NCBI GenBank assembly: GCA_037693485.1
Contig: CM075348.1
Location: 30,994,501-31,058,500, forward strand
Origin: Kitagawia praeruptora
Taxonomy: Eukaryota > Streptophyta > Magnoliopsida > Apiales > Apiaceae
Length of the DNA: 64,000 nucleotides
Direction of reading: 5' to 3'
The position numbers and the translations under genes were made by a program. Of this stretch, positions 1-12,150 are shown in pieces (the first letter of the stretch is position 1; each line of letters begins with the position of its first letter). The notes under the pieces were generated by a model. It did not search any database. It saw only the letters and a program-made list of their open reading frames with translations, and was not told where the DNA came from.

Positions 1-179
1 AGGGGCGAAATTTGCCCAGAACACAGAAACGCAGTCTCATCCTGCGTTACACCCTCAAAATTCGATTTTTTTTTATTTTTTATGACACAAAAGATTCTTT
101 TTTTTTCCTACACTAATGCATGGGTTGCCTCCCACCAAGCGCTTCTTTAACGTCAATAGCTTGACGTTACTTCCTCAAC

Positions 180-2870
180 TCAAGACGGTTTCAAAAGAAT
201 AACCGAACCGTTCTCAACAGAAAGACCATTCATACGAATGTTGACATCTTGATTGCTTGCTTTCCACAAAACTCTTTCGTCAGACTTCAATCTGATTTTA
301 CTTCCCACCGGCCAAATCTTTTTCTTTTTCTTCTTCACACCTCTAAGATGCTTCTCCGACTCAACCGGCTGAACAAAAATTTCTTCTTCCTTAATATCGG
401 CTTTCCACCTTCGCAACACGTTATCATGTCCCTCTTCAAAAATCATTAGCTCATTATTTACAAGGACATACCTCAAATGTGGTGGAAGTTTCCCAAGCTT
501 TACTTTCGAAAGATCTCGAATCGAAGAACCGTCAATGGAATCACTGATAGGATGCTTTAGCATGTGCGTATCCGACTTTTCGCTTAATAACTGATCAAAT
601 TTCTTTCTCTGACCCGTATCAACTATTTCCACACTGCAACACTCTTCATCCTCTGTTGGAAATTTCATGGCCTTGAACACATTAAAGGTAACATTATGAT
701 CTTGCACCCTCATTGTATGCTCTCCTTTTTGCACATCAATCAAAGTACGACCCGTAGCTAGAAAAGGCCTTCCCAAAATTATGGGAATCTTCTTATCTTC
801 TTCAAAATCTAGAATTACAAAATCGGCAGGAAATATGAGCTTATCAACCTTCACCAAGACATCCTCTACTATACCCCTTGGATAAGTGATAGATCGATCA
901 GCCAATTGTAAAGAGATGTTAGTTGCCTTCGGCTCCGGTAAACCAAGTTGCTTGAAAACAGACAAGGGCATGAGATTAATACTAGCTCCCAAATCACACA
1001 AACACTTGCTGAAAGAAAGGTTGCCAATAGTACAAGGAATGGTGAAACTTCCCGGATCTTTAAGCTTAGGAGGCAACTTTTGCTGCAGAACGGCACTACA
1101 CTCCTCCGTCAAAGCCACTGTTTCAAATTCTTCCAACCTTCTCTTCCGTGACAAAATATCCTTCATGAACTTAGCATATCTTGGCATCTGCTCCAATGCT
1201 TCAACAAAAGGAATGTTAATGGACAATTTCTTGAAGACATCCATAAATTTCTGAAACTGTTTCTCTTGACTTTTCTGCAAACGTCCAGGAAATGGAGGAG
1301 GTGGATAGACCTGATTATTCTTTGAAGGTTGCTCCGGAGTAGACTTTTCAACAGGTTTCTTGCTCTTCTCACCATCAAGCTGATCAGCCACTAAATCAGA
1401 TTTCTCAATTACTGGCACTGCAGATTTTTCAACTTGCTGATTCTGAACATCTTCATCTTCTTCAGTTGCTGATTTAGGATCACTCGTGACTTTTCCAAAT
1501 CTCAAAGTAACTGCATTAACCTGTTCTTTACTTTCCCTTCTGCCTGGATTAACCGTCGTATCGCTAGGAAGAGTTCCTTGTGGCCTATTGAGTAAGGCAC
1601 TTGCAATTTGTCCGATCTGACTCTCCAATGTCTTGAGAGATGCTTCCTGACTCTTGAGAGTTGCTGCCTGACTCTTGCACATTAATCTCAACTCTTCTAA
1701 TTCAGATTTTTCATTCGACTGATGGCTAGCACCAGTATGAAACTGTTGCTGCTGAAAACCAGGAGGTTGAAACTGTTGCCTTGGAGCATACAGTTGCTGA
1801 AAACCTGAAGAATTAAATGGCTCAACTCCGTACTGATGACCCTGAAACTGGTGATAAGACTGATGTGGATATTGATAATTTGGATTTGGTTGCTGTTGCC
1901 TTTGAAAATTGCTCACAAATTGCACCGATTTACTGGAGATGGCGCATTGACTCGTCTCATGTGCGCCAACACATAGTTCACACACTCTCGCAACCTGAGG
2001 CACCCCATGCTTTGTCATAAAATCTAATTTCATATTAAGTGCCTCTAGCTAGGCTGCTAGAGCTGTAACTGTGTCAACTCCCAGAATTCCTGTAACCTTG
2101 CCTTGTGGTAGTCTTTGAGTTGGATTTTGATATTCATTAGCAGCCATCATCTCAATTAGATCGTAAGCTTCCTCGTAGCTCTTAGCCCATAAGGCTCCTC
2201 CTGATGCTGCGTCTACCATTTGCCTAGATTATGCTCCCAGCCCATTGTAAAAACAATTGATTACCATCATGTTTGGCATCCCATGATGTGGGCATCTCCT
2301 GAGCATCTCCTTATAACGTTCCCAAGCCTCACACGGAGATTCTCCAGATTGCTGCTGAAATTGGGCTAGCTGATTCCTCAATGCTGCAGTTTTCGCCATA
2401 GGGAAGAATTTAGTAAGAAACTTTTGAGCAAGATCCTCCCATGTAGTAATGGAACCAGGTGGTAGAGAGTGTAACCAGCCCTTGGCCTTATCCTTCAAAG
2501 AGAATGGGAAAAGCCTCAACTTGATAGCATCATCCGAAACATCATTGAACTTAAAAGTATCACAGATCTCGATAAAGTCCCGAATATGCATGTTAGGATC
2601 CTCCGTAGGAGCACCCCCAAACTGAACCAAATTCTGTAGCATCTGAATAGTGCCCAGCTTGATCTCGAAGTTATTAGCCGTGATGGCTGGCCTGATAATA
2701 CTAGACTGGATATCATTGATCTTTGGCTGAGAATACTCCTTCAAAGCCTTAGCTGCTGCTGCATCTGCCACTGCTACTATAGCTTCAGTTTCCTCGTTCT
2801 TATTCTCTAAATTCTCTACAAGATCGTCTTTTGCCAGTTCTTCCAAACGAGCTTGCAAACGTGTTTGCAT
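180..2870 (-). pseudogene. Athila gag-protease, interrupted by two stop codons
   Basis: The gag polyprotein packages element RNA and the aspartic protease processes it. The segment 2870-2229 encodes the gag N-terminus and capsid-like region with the typical W-H-L-P and W-E-x-Y-K-x-L-R patterns. An in-frame stop at about 2226-2228 follows, then about 65 codons and a second stop near 2053. The frame is then open to 180 (617 codons). It includes a short Cys-His knuckle of the CX2CX3HX4C type, a Q/P-rich linker, a coiled coil, and a retropepsin-like domain with D-L-G-A-S and a later I-I-L-G-R-P-F motif. The C-terminus has a lysine run and unfamiliar sequence. No RT, RNase H or integrase follows. 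The gag frame is otherwise well preserved, so the stops may be fairly recent. Confidence 0.8.
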
Positions 2871-2982
2871 ACAAACCTAAGTACCTGCACCACGAAACAA
2901 ACAAACAAGTAAGAAATCCGAGTCAGTGAACGCTAACGACTACTGATGACAAGCACATAAACTAAAATAAAAACACCGATGA

Positions 2983-3000
2983 TCCCCGGCAGCGGCGCCA
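2983..3000 (-). other. Primer-binding site, tRNA-Asp type
   Basis: Read on the minus strand this is TGGCGCCGCTGCCGGGGA, one change from the tRNA-Asp 3'-end complement used by many Athila elements. It lies six bases downstream of the LTR end at 3007. It fixes the element's orientation as minus. Confidence 0.8.
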
Positions 3001-3006
3001 AAAACT

Positions 3007-4350
3007 TGTTAACACAAAATCATGCAAGCGCACGTGGTCACAAGTAATACAGATATAAGTCAAGTTCGTTCCCACAGAGATCAGGTTTTTACTTCAATTT
3101 AGTACCTATGCAACAATGTATGGTTTTAATTCACTGCTAAGACAATTTACAAATTGGGGTTGATTAACTAAATTAAACTAAGATGCAAATTATAAAACTA
3201 AGAATTAAATTAACTAATAAGAATAGAAATCGAATTACTTATGAGAATAAAAACATGGGACTCTAACTTCATTATCTACTTCACTTAGAGTTGATGCCTT
3301 TAATCAATACACATGTGGGATTTGATATCTGATCGGCCAACACGAAATAAGTAAAAGTTACCTCTCGGTATACTAGTACCAAACTACGCATGCATCCACA
3401 AAAGAGATAGAAGATGGGTAGACACCAATTATGTTTAGACCCTATATCTCTATAGAATTTGAAAACATAAAGGTTTAAGCACAAGTTATCCACATAGATC
3501 ACATAGGGCAGCATAATATCTCTATTCATGCCACAAATCATGATGCTAAAACATCAACCTATCCTATGCTAGCATGGCAAGTTCTAAATCTCAAGATCCA
3601 CTCTCGCTTCACAAGAGATTAACAATTCAATTTAGATGTTAGCTACGCATCTAAAAGCATTAAGATTAACCATACAAGGATATCAAGAATTCACCACACA
3701 TAATCTTTAAAGCAATCAAACTACTAAGCTACATAGATAACTCCGTTAGAATCTCATGACAACGATTAGCCCATAATTGAACCGTTCATCGTCATGGGAT
3801 TTGATGAAAACATGATATAAAACAAGATATGGAAGAAAGAAGTAATAATATTATTAAAACGAAGAGTTAAGAAAACAAATCTATAATCCAGAATAACACA
3901 AAGGATGAAGTAGATCTAGATCCGTTGCTTGTCACGAGCGTTGAATCCTTCTCTCCTTTTCTCCCTTGCAGATCTAAGCTAGGTTACAATAATAAAGCTA
4001 TTGATAATGTGTATCTCTATTACAATGGTAGGATGTGTTTAAATAGGCTCTAAAAGTCTTGCCCAGCAAGAAAATACCAAAACAAAATTATAATAGAATT
4101 TCTGCAAGATACGTTTCCTAAACTGATTCTGTTTTTAAGGAAAATTCGTGGCTGACTTTTCTTCAGTTTTTCTGGAACGTTCCAAACGTAATTGAACCTC
4201 TGGACCACCTTAGAATGATAGAGAATCTCGTTATCTTCGCGTGGACTGCTTACGGGCTGAAAATAGACTTATAGAACTCAAGATATGGCCAAAACAGTGT
4301 AGACAGCGCAACCCTTCTTAAAAATCCGAATTTTAATCAATTAATTCCCA
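3007..4350 (-). repeat. Athila 5' LTR, truncated at its outer end
   Basis: The inner end starts TGTTAACA on the plus strand. The sequence aligns along its length with the solo LTR at 10646-12150, including the shared blocks around 3350-3800 and 11000-11400. The match stops at about 4350, where the solo copy continues for about 150 bases to its TSD. The outer end was therefore removed when Copia sequence was joined to it. Open frames inside, for example 3281-3541, are not credible genes. Confidence 0.8.
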
Positions 4351-5229
4351 AGACATCTAATACTGATGGGCCAAGTCCTGATGAAATCCTGAAGGTACTA
4401 CCAGATCCTGATGCTGGATCAAATACTGATGGACCTCAAGTCCTGACGGTATCAGATCCTGATGAATGATCAAATGCTGATGGACATCAGATCCTGACGG
4501 ACGAAAATCCTGATGGATCAGATCCTGATGTTGGGTCAGAATTTGATAATATATATATTGTATATATTTGTATAATTAAAATAAAAATTGATGTGTGTAG
4601 AGAATATATATATACGTAACTGTTACGATTTATTTAATCTAAATCAGCTGTAACAGCCGTTTTGATTATATTAAATCGATCGTTTCATTTTAATTAATTA
4701 GAATGGGAGTTACAATATTAATTGGGTGGCATCAGTTACGTTTGGCCTCTCCTATAAATAAAGAGCTAAGCTGCTGTGTTTCATACACCACACCCTACAT
4801 TCTCTTCTCCTCTATACACTCTCTTCTCCCTTCCTGTCGAAGTTGCTTTACTTGTGGGTTTTTTCCAGCGATTGAGGTGCCAGTCGAAGTCGAGTAGTCT
4901 AATTGCTGTGGTTACATTACTCGGAGCTTTTTTATCCTGGGAGAGGTGTTGCAAGCTTCCTGACACAGTAAGTGGGGGCAATTATCTCTTCAAGAGCAGT
5001 CAGGACTTCGAGCAAATCCTGACGACTCAGCTGTTTGTTTTACTTGTTTTACATACTGATATAGCTATGGCTACTGGTATGTTTTCTGACTTTCCTTCGT
5101 TCTTTCAGTTACTGATATGCATGCTTTATACCTTCGTGTTTTGTTTCGTTAATTGTTTGCTTGGCCTTGGCTTGTTAAATACGATATATAATTGCCTCTA
5201 TGTTGCTGTATTAGTTAATATTTCCAACA
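4351..5229 (+). repeat. Copia 5' LTR, first copy, outer end missing
   Basis: It matches the 3' LTR from 13058 onward (4351 aligns to 13058) and ends in CCAACA at 5229 like the other two copies. The first about 440 bases of the full LTR are absent. The U3 part (4370-4540) is built of short degenerate repeats of the kind ATCCTGATG. A TATA box lies at 4753-4760. The long open frame at 4776-5417 merely crosses the LTR-leader boundary and is not a gene. Confidence 0.9.
4753..4760 (+). promoter_or_regulatory. LTR TATA box (first 5' LTR copy)
   Basis: TATAAATA preceded by a CT-rich stretch, in the middle of the LTR where the U3/R boundary is expected. The same box occurs at 5962-5969 in the second copy and 13458-13465 in the 3' LTR. 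Confidence 0.7.
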
Positions 5230-5267
5230 TTCTTGAAGAGATAATTCGTTATATAGTATTTAGCATA

Positions 5268-5631
5268 ATGGTTAACGAGAGTGAAATTCCTGCTAGTGGT
5301 AGTTCGGTTGCATCTGCTGGGGTCATTGATTGGACCACTTACAGTTTTCCACAACCCGTTGAATTAACTGGCTTGCCGGAGAAATTCAATGGGGGCGTTG
5401 GCTTTTCTCGTTGGTAGAAAAGGATGAAGTTGTGGTTGACTGTAAAGGGTTTGTGGCTTGTCGTGGAGTACGAGAAGCCGGTTGTGGATCAAGAGAAGGC
5501 TGATTCAGTTAAGGGTTTTGCGAAGTGGGCTGAGAAGGATGGGGTGGCTAGGACGGCCATTTTGGCTACTCTCACAAACACATTGTTTGATGTGTACTCC
5601 TCCGATGCCTACACCGCAAAACTCTTATGGG
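5268..5631 (+). pseudogene. Copia gag 5' fragment, first copy of tandem duplication
   Basis: Translation starts at the ATG at 5268, 39 bases after the LTR end, and reads about 49 codons to an in-frame TAG at 5415-5417. After the stop the same frame continues through typical Copia gag sequence until 5631, where it breaks directly into LTR sequence. The same stop occurs in the second copy (6624-6626). The two copies differ at only a few bases. This fragment cannot make a working gag. Confidence 0.85.
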
Positions 5632-6438
5632 AAATACTGATGGACTTCAAGTCCTGACGGTATCAGATCCTGATGAATGATCAAATGCTGATGGACATCA
5701 GATCCTGACGGACGAAAATCCTGATGGATCAGATCCTGATGTTGGGTCAGAATTTGATAATATATATTGTATATATTTGTATAATTAAAATAAAAATTGA
5801 TGTGTGTAGAGAATATATATATACGTAACTGTTACGATTTATTTAATCTAAATCAGCTGTAACAGCCGTTTTGATTATATTAAATCGATCGTTTCATTTT
5901 AATTAATTAGAATGGGAGTTACAATATTAATTGGGTGGCATCAGTTACGTTTGGCCTCTCCTATAAATAAAGAGCTAAGCTGCTGTGTTTCATACACCAC
6001 ACACTACATTCTCTTCTCCTCTATACACTCTCTTCTCCCTTCCTGTCGAAGTTGCTTTACTTGTGGGTTTTTTCCAGCGATTGAGGTGCCAGTCGAAGTC
6101 GAGTAGTCTAATTGCTGTGGTTACATTACTCGGAGCTTTTTTATCCTGGGAGAGGTGTTGCAAGCTTCCTGACACAGTAAGTGGGGGCAATTATCTCTTC
6201 AAGAGCAGTCAGGACTTCGAGCAAATCCTGACGACTCAGCTGTTTGTTTTACTTATTTTACATACTGATATAGCTATGGCTACTGGTATGTTTTCTGACT
6301 TTCCTTCGTTCTTTCAGTTACTGATATGCATGCTTTATACCTTCGTGTTTTGTTTCGTTAATTGTTTGCTTGGCCTTGGCTTGTTAAATACGATATATAA
6401 TTGCCTCTATGTTGCTGTATTAGTTAATATTTCCAACA
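5632..6438 (+). repeat. Copia LTR, second internal copy (partial)
   Basis: This is the duplicated 3' portion of the 5' LTR, starting at AAATACTGAT and ending in CCAACA at 6438. It retains the TATA box (5962-5969), so the duplicated segment carries its own potential promoter directly upstream of the longer gag-pol frame. Confidence 0.9.
5962..5969 (+). promoter_or_regulatory. LTR TATA box (duplicated copy)
   Basis: TATAAATA in the same context as in the other two LTR copies. It is the closest promoter-like element to the main Copia gag-pol frame at 6477. Confidence 0.65.
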
Positions 6439-6476
6439 TTCTTGAAGAGATAATTCGTTATATAGTATTTAGCATA

Positions 6477-9400
6477 ATGGTTAACGAGAGTGAAATTCCT
6501 GCTAGTGGTAGTTCGGTTGCATCTGCTGGGGTCATTGATTGGACCACTTACAGTTTTCCACAACCCGTTGAATTAACTGGCTTGCCGGAGAAATTCAATG
6601 GGGGCGTTGGCTTTTCTCGTTGGTAGAAAAGGATGAAGTTGTGGTTGACTGTAAAGGGTTTGTGGCTTGTCGTGGAGTATGAGAAGCCGGTTGTGGATCA
6701 AGAGAAGGCTGATTCAGTTAAGGGTTTTGCGAAGTGGGCTGAGAAGGATGGGGTGGCTAGGACGGCCATTTTGGCTGCTCTCACAAACACATTGTTTGAT
6801 GTGTACTCCTCCGATGCCTACACCGGAAAACTCTTATGGGAGAAGCTGGACCAGACACATAATACTGACTCACAAGGTCTGGAAAAGTATTCTGTGGCTA
6901 GGTTCCTTGATTTCAAGCTGGTGGACAATAAGTCCATGACTGAGCAAGTGCATGAGTTCGAGATGATAGTGCATGCTTTGAAGGAGTCTGGAATGGACCT
7001 CCCCGAAAAGTTTAAGGTGATGAGTGTGATTGAAAAGCTCCCAAAGTCTTGGGAAGAGTTCTCTCTCTCCCTGAAAAGACAGAAAGGAGAGATCACCTGG
7101 ACCAACCTTATGCTTGACATCTCGGTGCAAGAACAACACAAGTCCAAACAGGGACATGTGATGCCAACTGAGCACGGAAGTTCGAAGGTGAATGTAGCAA
7201 CTGTAGGATAGAAAAGGAAGGCTGTCTCTAATAAGGGTAATAGTAATAAACCTAAGAATGACAAGGATAAGGCCAAGAAACCAAAGGCAAACAAACCATG
7301 TTGGTCTTGTGGGCAGGTTGGGCACTGGAGTAAGGACTGCCCTACAAAGAAAGCAAAGAAAGCCGAGGCTGTAGCTCAAGCGAATGCTGTGCTTGGAACC
7401 TCAAGTTGGCCTGTAGCGAACATGGTTGTTGGTGAGGGTTTGGCTTCTGAAACCAACGTGGACCGGTATGTTACCTACAACCCTGTACTATTTTCCACTT
7501 ATCTGTCAAATGAATGGTTGATTGATACTGGAGCTAATGTGCATATTTGTGCTAACATTAGTTTATTGTATCTTATCAAGAGAGTCATAGCTTGACAGTG
7601 ACGATGGGGAACGCAAGTGCCGCTCAAGTACATGGAGTAGGAAACGTGGACCTGAAGTTTCCTTCGGGACGTATTCTATCCCTGACGAGAGTGCATCATG
7701 TTCCTGACATGCGTAGAAATATAATAAGTGGTAGTTGTTTAGTAGCTAATGGCTTTGAAGTCTCTCTCAAATGTAATAAAGTAGTTCTTATTCATACTGG
7801 TAATTCTTTGGCAAGGGTTACTTGTCAAATGGTTTATTTGTAATAAATGTTGAGCCCGTTTTGGGTGCTTTTAATAAGATTACTCCTTCTGTTAACTATG
7901 TTGAATCTTCAGATTTATGGCATGCTAGACTTGGTCACTTAAATTTTAGTGCTCTTAAAAATATGATGAACTTAGAGTTGATTCCAAAACATACTATAGA
8001 AAAGAATTCTAAATGTCAAGTATGTGTGTCTGCTAAACAAATAAGGAAACCTTTTCATAATATTGTTAGGGATTCAGACTTGTTAGATTTAGTACACACT
8101 GATATTTGTGAATTTGGTGGTGTGTTGACTAAGGACCAGTTTAGATACTTCATTACCTTTATAGATGATAGTAGTAGATACTGTTATGTTTATTTACTTA
8201 GACATAAGGATGAAGCACTTAGTAAATTCATTATATATAAAACTGAAGTAGAAAAACAAACTAGTAAGGTACTTAAAAGGTTGAGATCTGATAGAGGTGG
8301 TGAGTATACGAGTAATGCTTTTAATGAATTTTGTGCAAGCAATGGTATAGTTCATGAAGTTACCCCACCATACACACCTGAGTCTAATGGGGTTGTTGAG
8401 CGAAAGAACAGAACATTTAAAGATATGATTAATAGTATGCTTATTAATTCTGGGTTGCCTAAATACATGTGGGGAGAAGCTCTGAATACGGCTTGCCATA
8501 TTCTGAATAGAGTCCCTCTGAAACACATGGATAAGACACCCTATGAGTTATGGAAGAGCAAAAAGACTAGTCTTAAGTATCTTCGTGTGTGGGGTTGCCT
8601 TGCCAAGGTACTTGTCCCTGAACACAAGAGAAAGAAACTAGGTCCGAAGACTGTTGATTATATCTTTCTGGGCTATCTTGAAACCACTACAACTATGAGA
8701 TTTTTAGTGTTAAAATCTGACATAGATGGTATAGTGGCAAACACGATAGTTGAATTTCGTGATGCTACATTCTTTGAGGATGTTTACCCTATGAAGACTG
8801 GTATGCCTCAAGATACTTCTAATGAAGATCCTACTCACACATCAAGTTCTATTCCTGATCATGTGGAAAAGATGAAAAATGTGGGGGCGGAACCTAGTAG
8901 TAGCTCTACTCCTAAGAAGGTAGAGGAACCACGAAGGAGCAAGCGTGCAAAGGTAGTCAAGGATTTTGGAAGTGATTTTATCACTTACAATGTCGAGGAC
9001 GAACCTTTAACTTTCCGACAAGCTATGGATTCTTCAGAGTCTAGGCACTGGAAGGGCGCTGTAAAGAGTGAAATTGACTCTATTGTTTCTAGCGGAACAT
9101 GGGAGTTAGTTGATCTCCCTCCTGGGTGTTCTACTATCGGGTGTAGATGGATTTTTAAAAGGAAGTTGAACCCTGACGGCTCAATAGATAAGTACAAAGC
9201 TAGACTAGTAGCTAAGGGTTTTAAGCAAATGGAGGGCATTGATTACTTTGACACATACTCTCCAGTAGCTAGAATGACAACAATCCGAATGCTAATAGCA
9301 TTGGCTTCCGTACATGGTCTTATCATCCATCAAATGGATGTAAAGACAGCTTTTCTTCATGGTGAACTTGAAGAAGAGATTTATATGGATCAGCCTGAGG

Positions 9401-10581
9401 GATTTGTTGCATCTGGTAACGAAAGGAAAGTATGTAAGTTGATCAAATCCATCTATGGTTTGAAACAAGCTCCTAGGGATTGGCATAAAAAGTTTGATGA
9501 AACTATAGTGCCATTCAGTTATGATATTAATGATAGTGACAAGTGTGTCTACACCAAAGTTAAAGGTAGTGAGTGTGTCATCTTGTGCCTATATGTAGAC
9601 GACATATTACTGTTTGGAACCAATATTGAGATTATTAACGAGACAAAAGCTTTCTTGAAAAGGCACTTTGAAATGAAGGATATGGGTGAGGCTAGTGTGA
9701 TTCTTGGTCTCAAACTGCCACAAACAGCTGAGGGAATAACTTTATCGCAGTCTCATTATATAGAGAAATCTATACTTGAGAAATATGGTTATTCACAGTG
9801 TAGAATCGCTAGTACACCCTATGATCCTAAAGTTGCCCTTGTTAAGAATGCTTCAGGAGTACCTGTGTCTTAGTTAAGGTATTCTCAGATTATAGGGAGT
9901 TTGCAGTATCTTGCTAACTGTACTAGACCAGATATTTCATACTCTGTGTCTAAGTTGGCTAGATATATAAGCTGTCCAAACAGAACTCATTGGGATGCTC
10001 TTGATAGAGTACTTAGATATCTAAAAGGCACAATGTACCTAAGTTTACACTATAGGAGATTTCCTGGTGTGCTTGAGGGGTACAGTGATGCAAGTTGGAT
10101 AGCTAAGAAGTCTGGTTCCAATGGAGTGACTAGATACGTGTTCACTTTAGCAGGTGGAGCAATATCCTGGAAGTCGACCAAACAGACTATAGTAACTCGG
10201 TCTACTTTTGAGGCTGAGTTGTGTGCGCTTGATGCCACGGGGACGGAGGCTGAATGGTTACACGGACTTATGTCCGCGATACCTGTAGTAAGTAGACCTC
10301 TTCCTGCGCTCGCTATTTATTGTGATAGTAAAACAACTATCGACAAGATTAGCAGTAAAAAGTATAATGCTAAGACAAAGAGGCACATCCAAGTTAGACT
10401 AAAGTCTATTAGGGGTTTAGTGTCTGATAGGATTATCGCTGTAGAGTTCATAGGAACTCAGAATAATATAGCTGATCCTTTATCTAAAGGACTGGAACCT
10501 ACAGTGGTCCTTAAGTCAAGGTTGGGGATGGGGCTGTCAACCCATCATAGTTCATCATCAGTGGGAACCCAATACACATGA
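6477..10581 (+). pseudogene. Copia gag-pol polyprotein, broken
   Basis: The start ATG at 6477 lies 39 bases after the internal LTR copy. In order: gag with an early stop (6624-6626); gag core to 7208; stop 7209-7211; a zinc knuckle of the CX2CX4HX4C type near 7298-7340; protease with the I-D-T-G-A motif near 7520; a frameshift near 7560-7600 and another near 7822-7843; the GAG-pre-integrase HHCC region near 7915-8060; integrase with D, D and E catalytic positions (about 8100-8410); reverse transcriptase with the Y-V-D-D motif near 9590; a stop at 9871-9873; and RNase H to 10581. All domains of an autonomous Copia element are recognisable, but at least five lesions separate them. Confidence 0.92.
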
Positions 10582-10645
10582 GAGGAGATCCCTTGAAGTG
10601 TATTCAATGTGGTAATAACAAGCTGTAAGGATGAATTGGTAGTAC

Positions 10646-12150
10646 TGTTATGCAAAATTTACGCAAGCGCACGTTGTCACAAGTAATATATGATTAAATC
10701 AAGTTCGTTCCCACAGAGATCTAGAATGGTGTTCAATTCAATTAATGTACCTATGCACCGATGTATGGTTTTTATCCACTGCTAAGACAAATAACAAATT
10801 GGGTTTTTATTAACTACTAAATTAATTATCAAACTAAAGATTAACTAATTAAAGAGATTAAAATCGAATTACTAATATGAGAATAAAACATGGAATCCTA
10901 GTTTCATCATCTTCTTCACTTAGAGTTGCAGCCTTTAATTAAATCATGCGATGGTTTTGATATCTGATCGAATAACACGAAAAGAGTAAAAGTTACCTCT
11001 CGGTATACTAGTACCAATCTACACATACATCCACAAAAGAGATAGAAGATGAATAGGCACCTATTATGTTTAGACCCTATATCTCTATAGAATTTGAAAA
11101 CATAAAGGTTGAAGCACAAGTTATCCACTTAGATCACATAGGGTAGCATAATATCTCTATTGATGCCACAAATCATGATGTTAAAACACCAACCTATCCT
11201 ATGCTAGCATGGCAAGTTCTAAATCTCAAGATCCACTCTCGTTTAGCAAGAGATTAACAATTCAATTTAGATGTTAGCTACGCATCCAAAAGCATTAAGA
11301 TTAACCATACGAGGATATCAGTATTCACCACACATAAATCTTTAAGGCATGCAAACTACTAAGCTACATAGATAAATCCACTAGGATCCCATGACAACGA
11401 TTAGTTCATAACTAAACCTTTCGTCACCATGGGATTTGATGAAAACATGGTAAATAACAAGATATGAATAAAAGACGTAATTATATTAATAAACAAGAGT
11501 TTGAGAAAACAAATCTATAATCCAAAGTAACACAAAGGATGAAGTAGATCTAGATCCGTTGCTTGTCACGAGCGTTGAACCCTTCTCTCCTTTTCTCCCT
11601 TGCAGATCTAAACTAGTTACAATAATAAAACTATGATAATGTGTATATCTATTACAATGGTAGGATGTGTTTTTATAGGCTCTATATTTCTTGCCCAGCA
11701 AGAATTTATCTTCTATTACAATTAGAATTTAATTAAGGTGCTAAAACCTGCCCGGAATATAATTAGAACTTGAAAAGGGCAAAACAGTAAATTCCCAGCC
11801 TTCTGTAACTAGAACAGGCGCGCGATTTTAATCAACATATTACTTGCACGTGCTTCCTATCCCAGGTTGTAGAAAATCTCTCAAGCTTCGCGTGGGCAGT
11901 AAGATCACTGAAAACGGACTTACAGAACTCCAGATATGACCAAAACAGTGTAAGTTGCGCAGCCTTCCCAGAAAATCCGAATTTTAATCAATTAATTCCC
12001 AAAAAATTATAGAAGCATCCACCTTAATCAACATTCTCGTAAACCTGCACAACTAAGCAAAACACATCAAAACTACAAGAAACTTGAGTTCAAGACAATC
12101 AATTTAAGCCGATTTAGAATGTTCCAAGTGGATATAAAAGCCACTTATCA
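10646..12150 (-). mobile_element. Athila-family solo LTR inserted in the Copia element
   Basis: The sequence runs from TGTTATGC to CTTATCA (1505 bp). It is flanked by the perfect 5-bp duplication AGTAC at 10641-10645 and 12151-12155. It aligns with the Athila LTR at 3007-4350 in the same orientation and supplies the outer end that copy lacks. There is no internal Athila sequence, so this is a solo LTR formed by LTR-LTR recombination after insertion. It lies between the Copia RNase H end and the polypurine tract and does not interrupt coding sequence. Confidence 0.93.

Larger units (their letters stand above)
1..4350 (-). mobile_element. Partial Athila-type Ty3/Gypsy LTR retrotransposon
   Basis: Read on the minus strand this is the 5' part of an Athila-type element: LTR (3007-4350), a 6-base gap, a primer-binding site matching tRNA-Asp, then a gag-protease reading frame. 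The element runs off the left edge of the window. At the right, its LTR stops at about 4350 and Copia LTR sequence begins, so the outer LTR end is lost. Positions 1-179 hold a non-coding stretch with a motif (about 121-143, read on the minus strand) that I associate with the region downstream of pol in Athila elements. No reverse transcriptase or integrase is seen between protease and this stretch. The lineage rests on the gag-protease and primer-site types. Confidence 0.8.
4421..6840 (+). repeat. Head-to-tail tandem duplication of LTR-leader-gag start
   Basis: Copy 1 is 4421-5631 (1211 bp) and copy 2 is 5632-6840 (1209 bp, with a two-base difference in an AT run). The junction at 5631/5632 joins gag codons ending ATGGG to LTR sequence starting AAATACTGAT. 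At most one base is shared at the breakpoint. Copy 2 then continues into the rest of gag at 6841. The near-identity of the copies means the event is recent relative to the decay of pol. Confidence 0.92.

Noticed and set aside
3281..3541. 86-codon minus-strand frame, related to one at 10916-11128
   Set aside because: Both lie within Athila LTR copies at the same relative place; the frame is not preserved in length and has no known features.
4776..5417. 213-codon open frame present twice (also 5985-6626)
   Set aside because: It begins in the LTR downstream of the TATA box and crosses into the true gag start; only the part after 5268 and 6477 is gag. The upstream part is LTR sequence.
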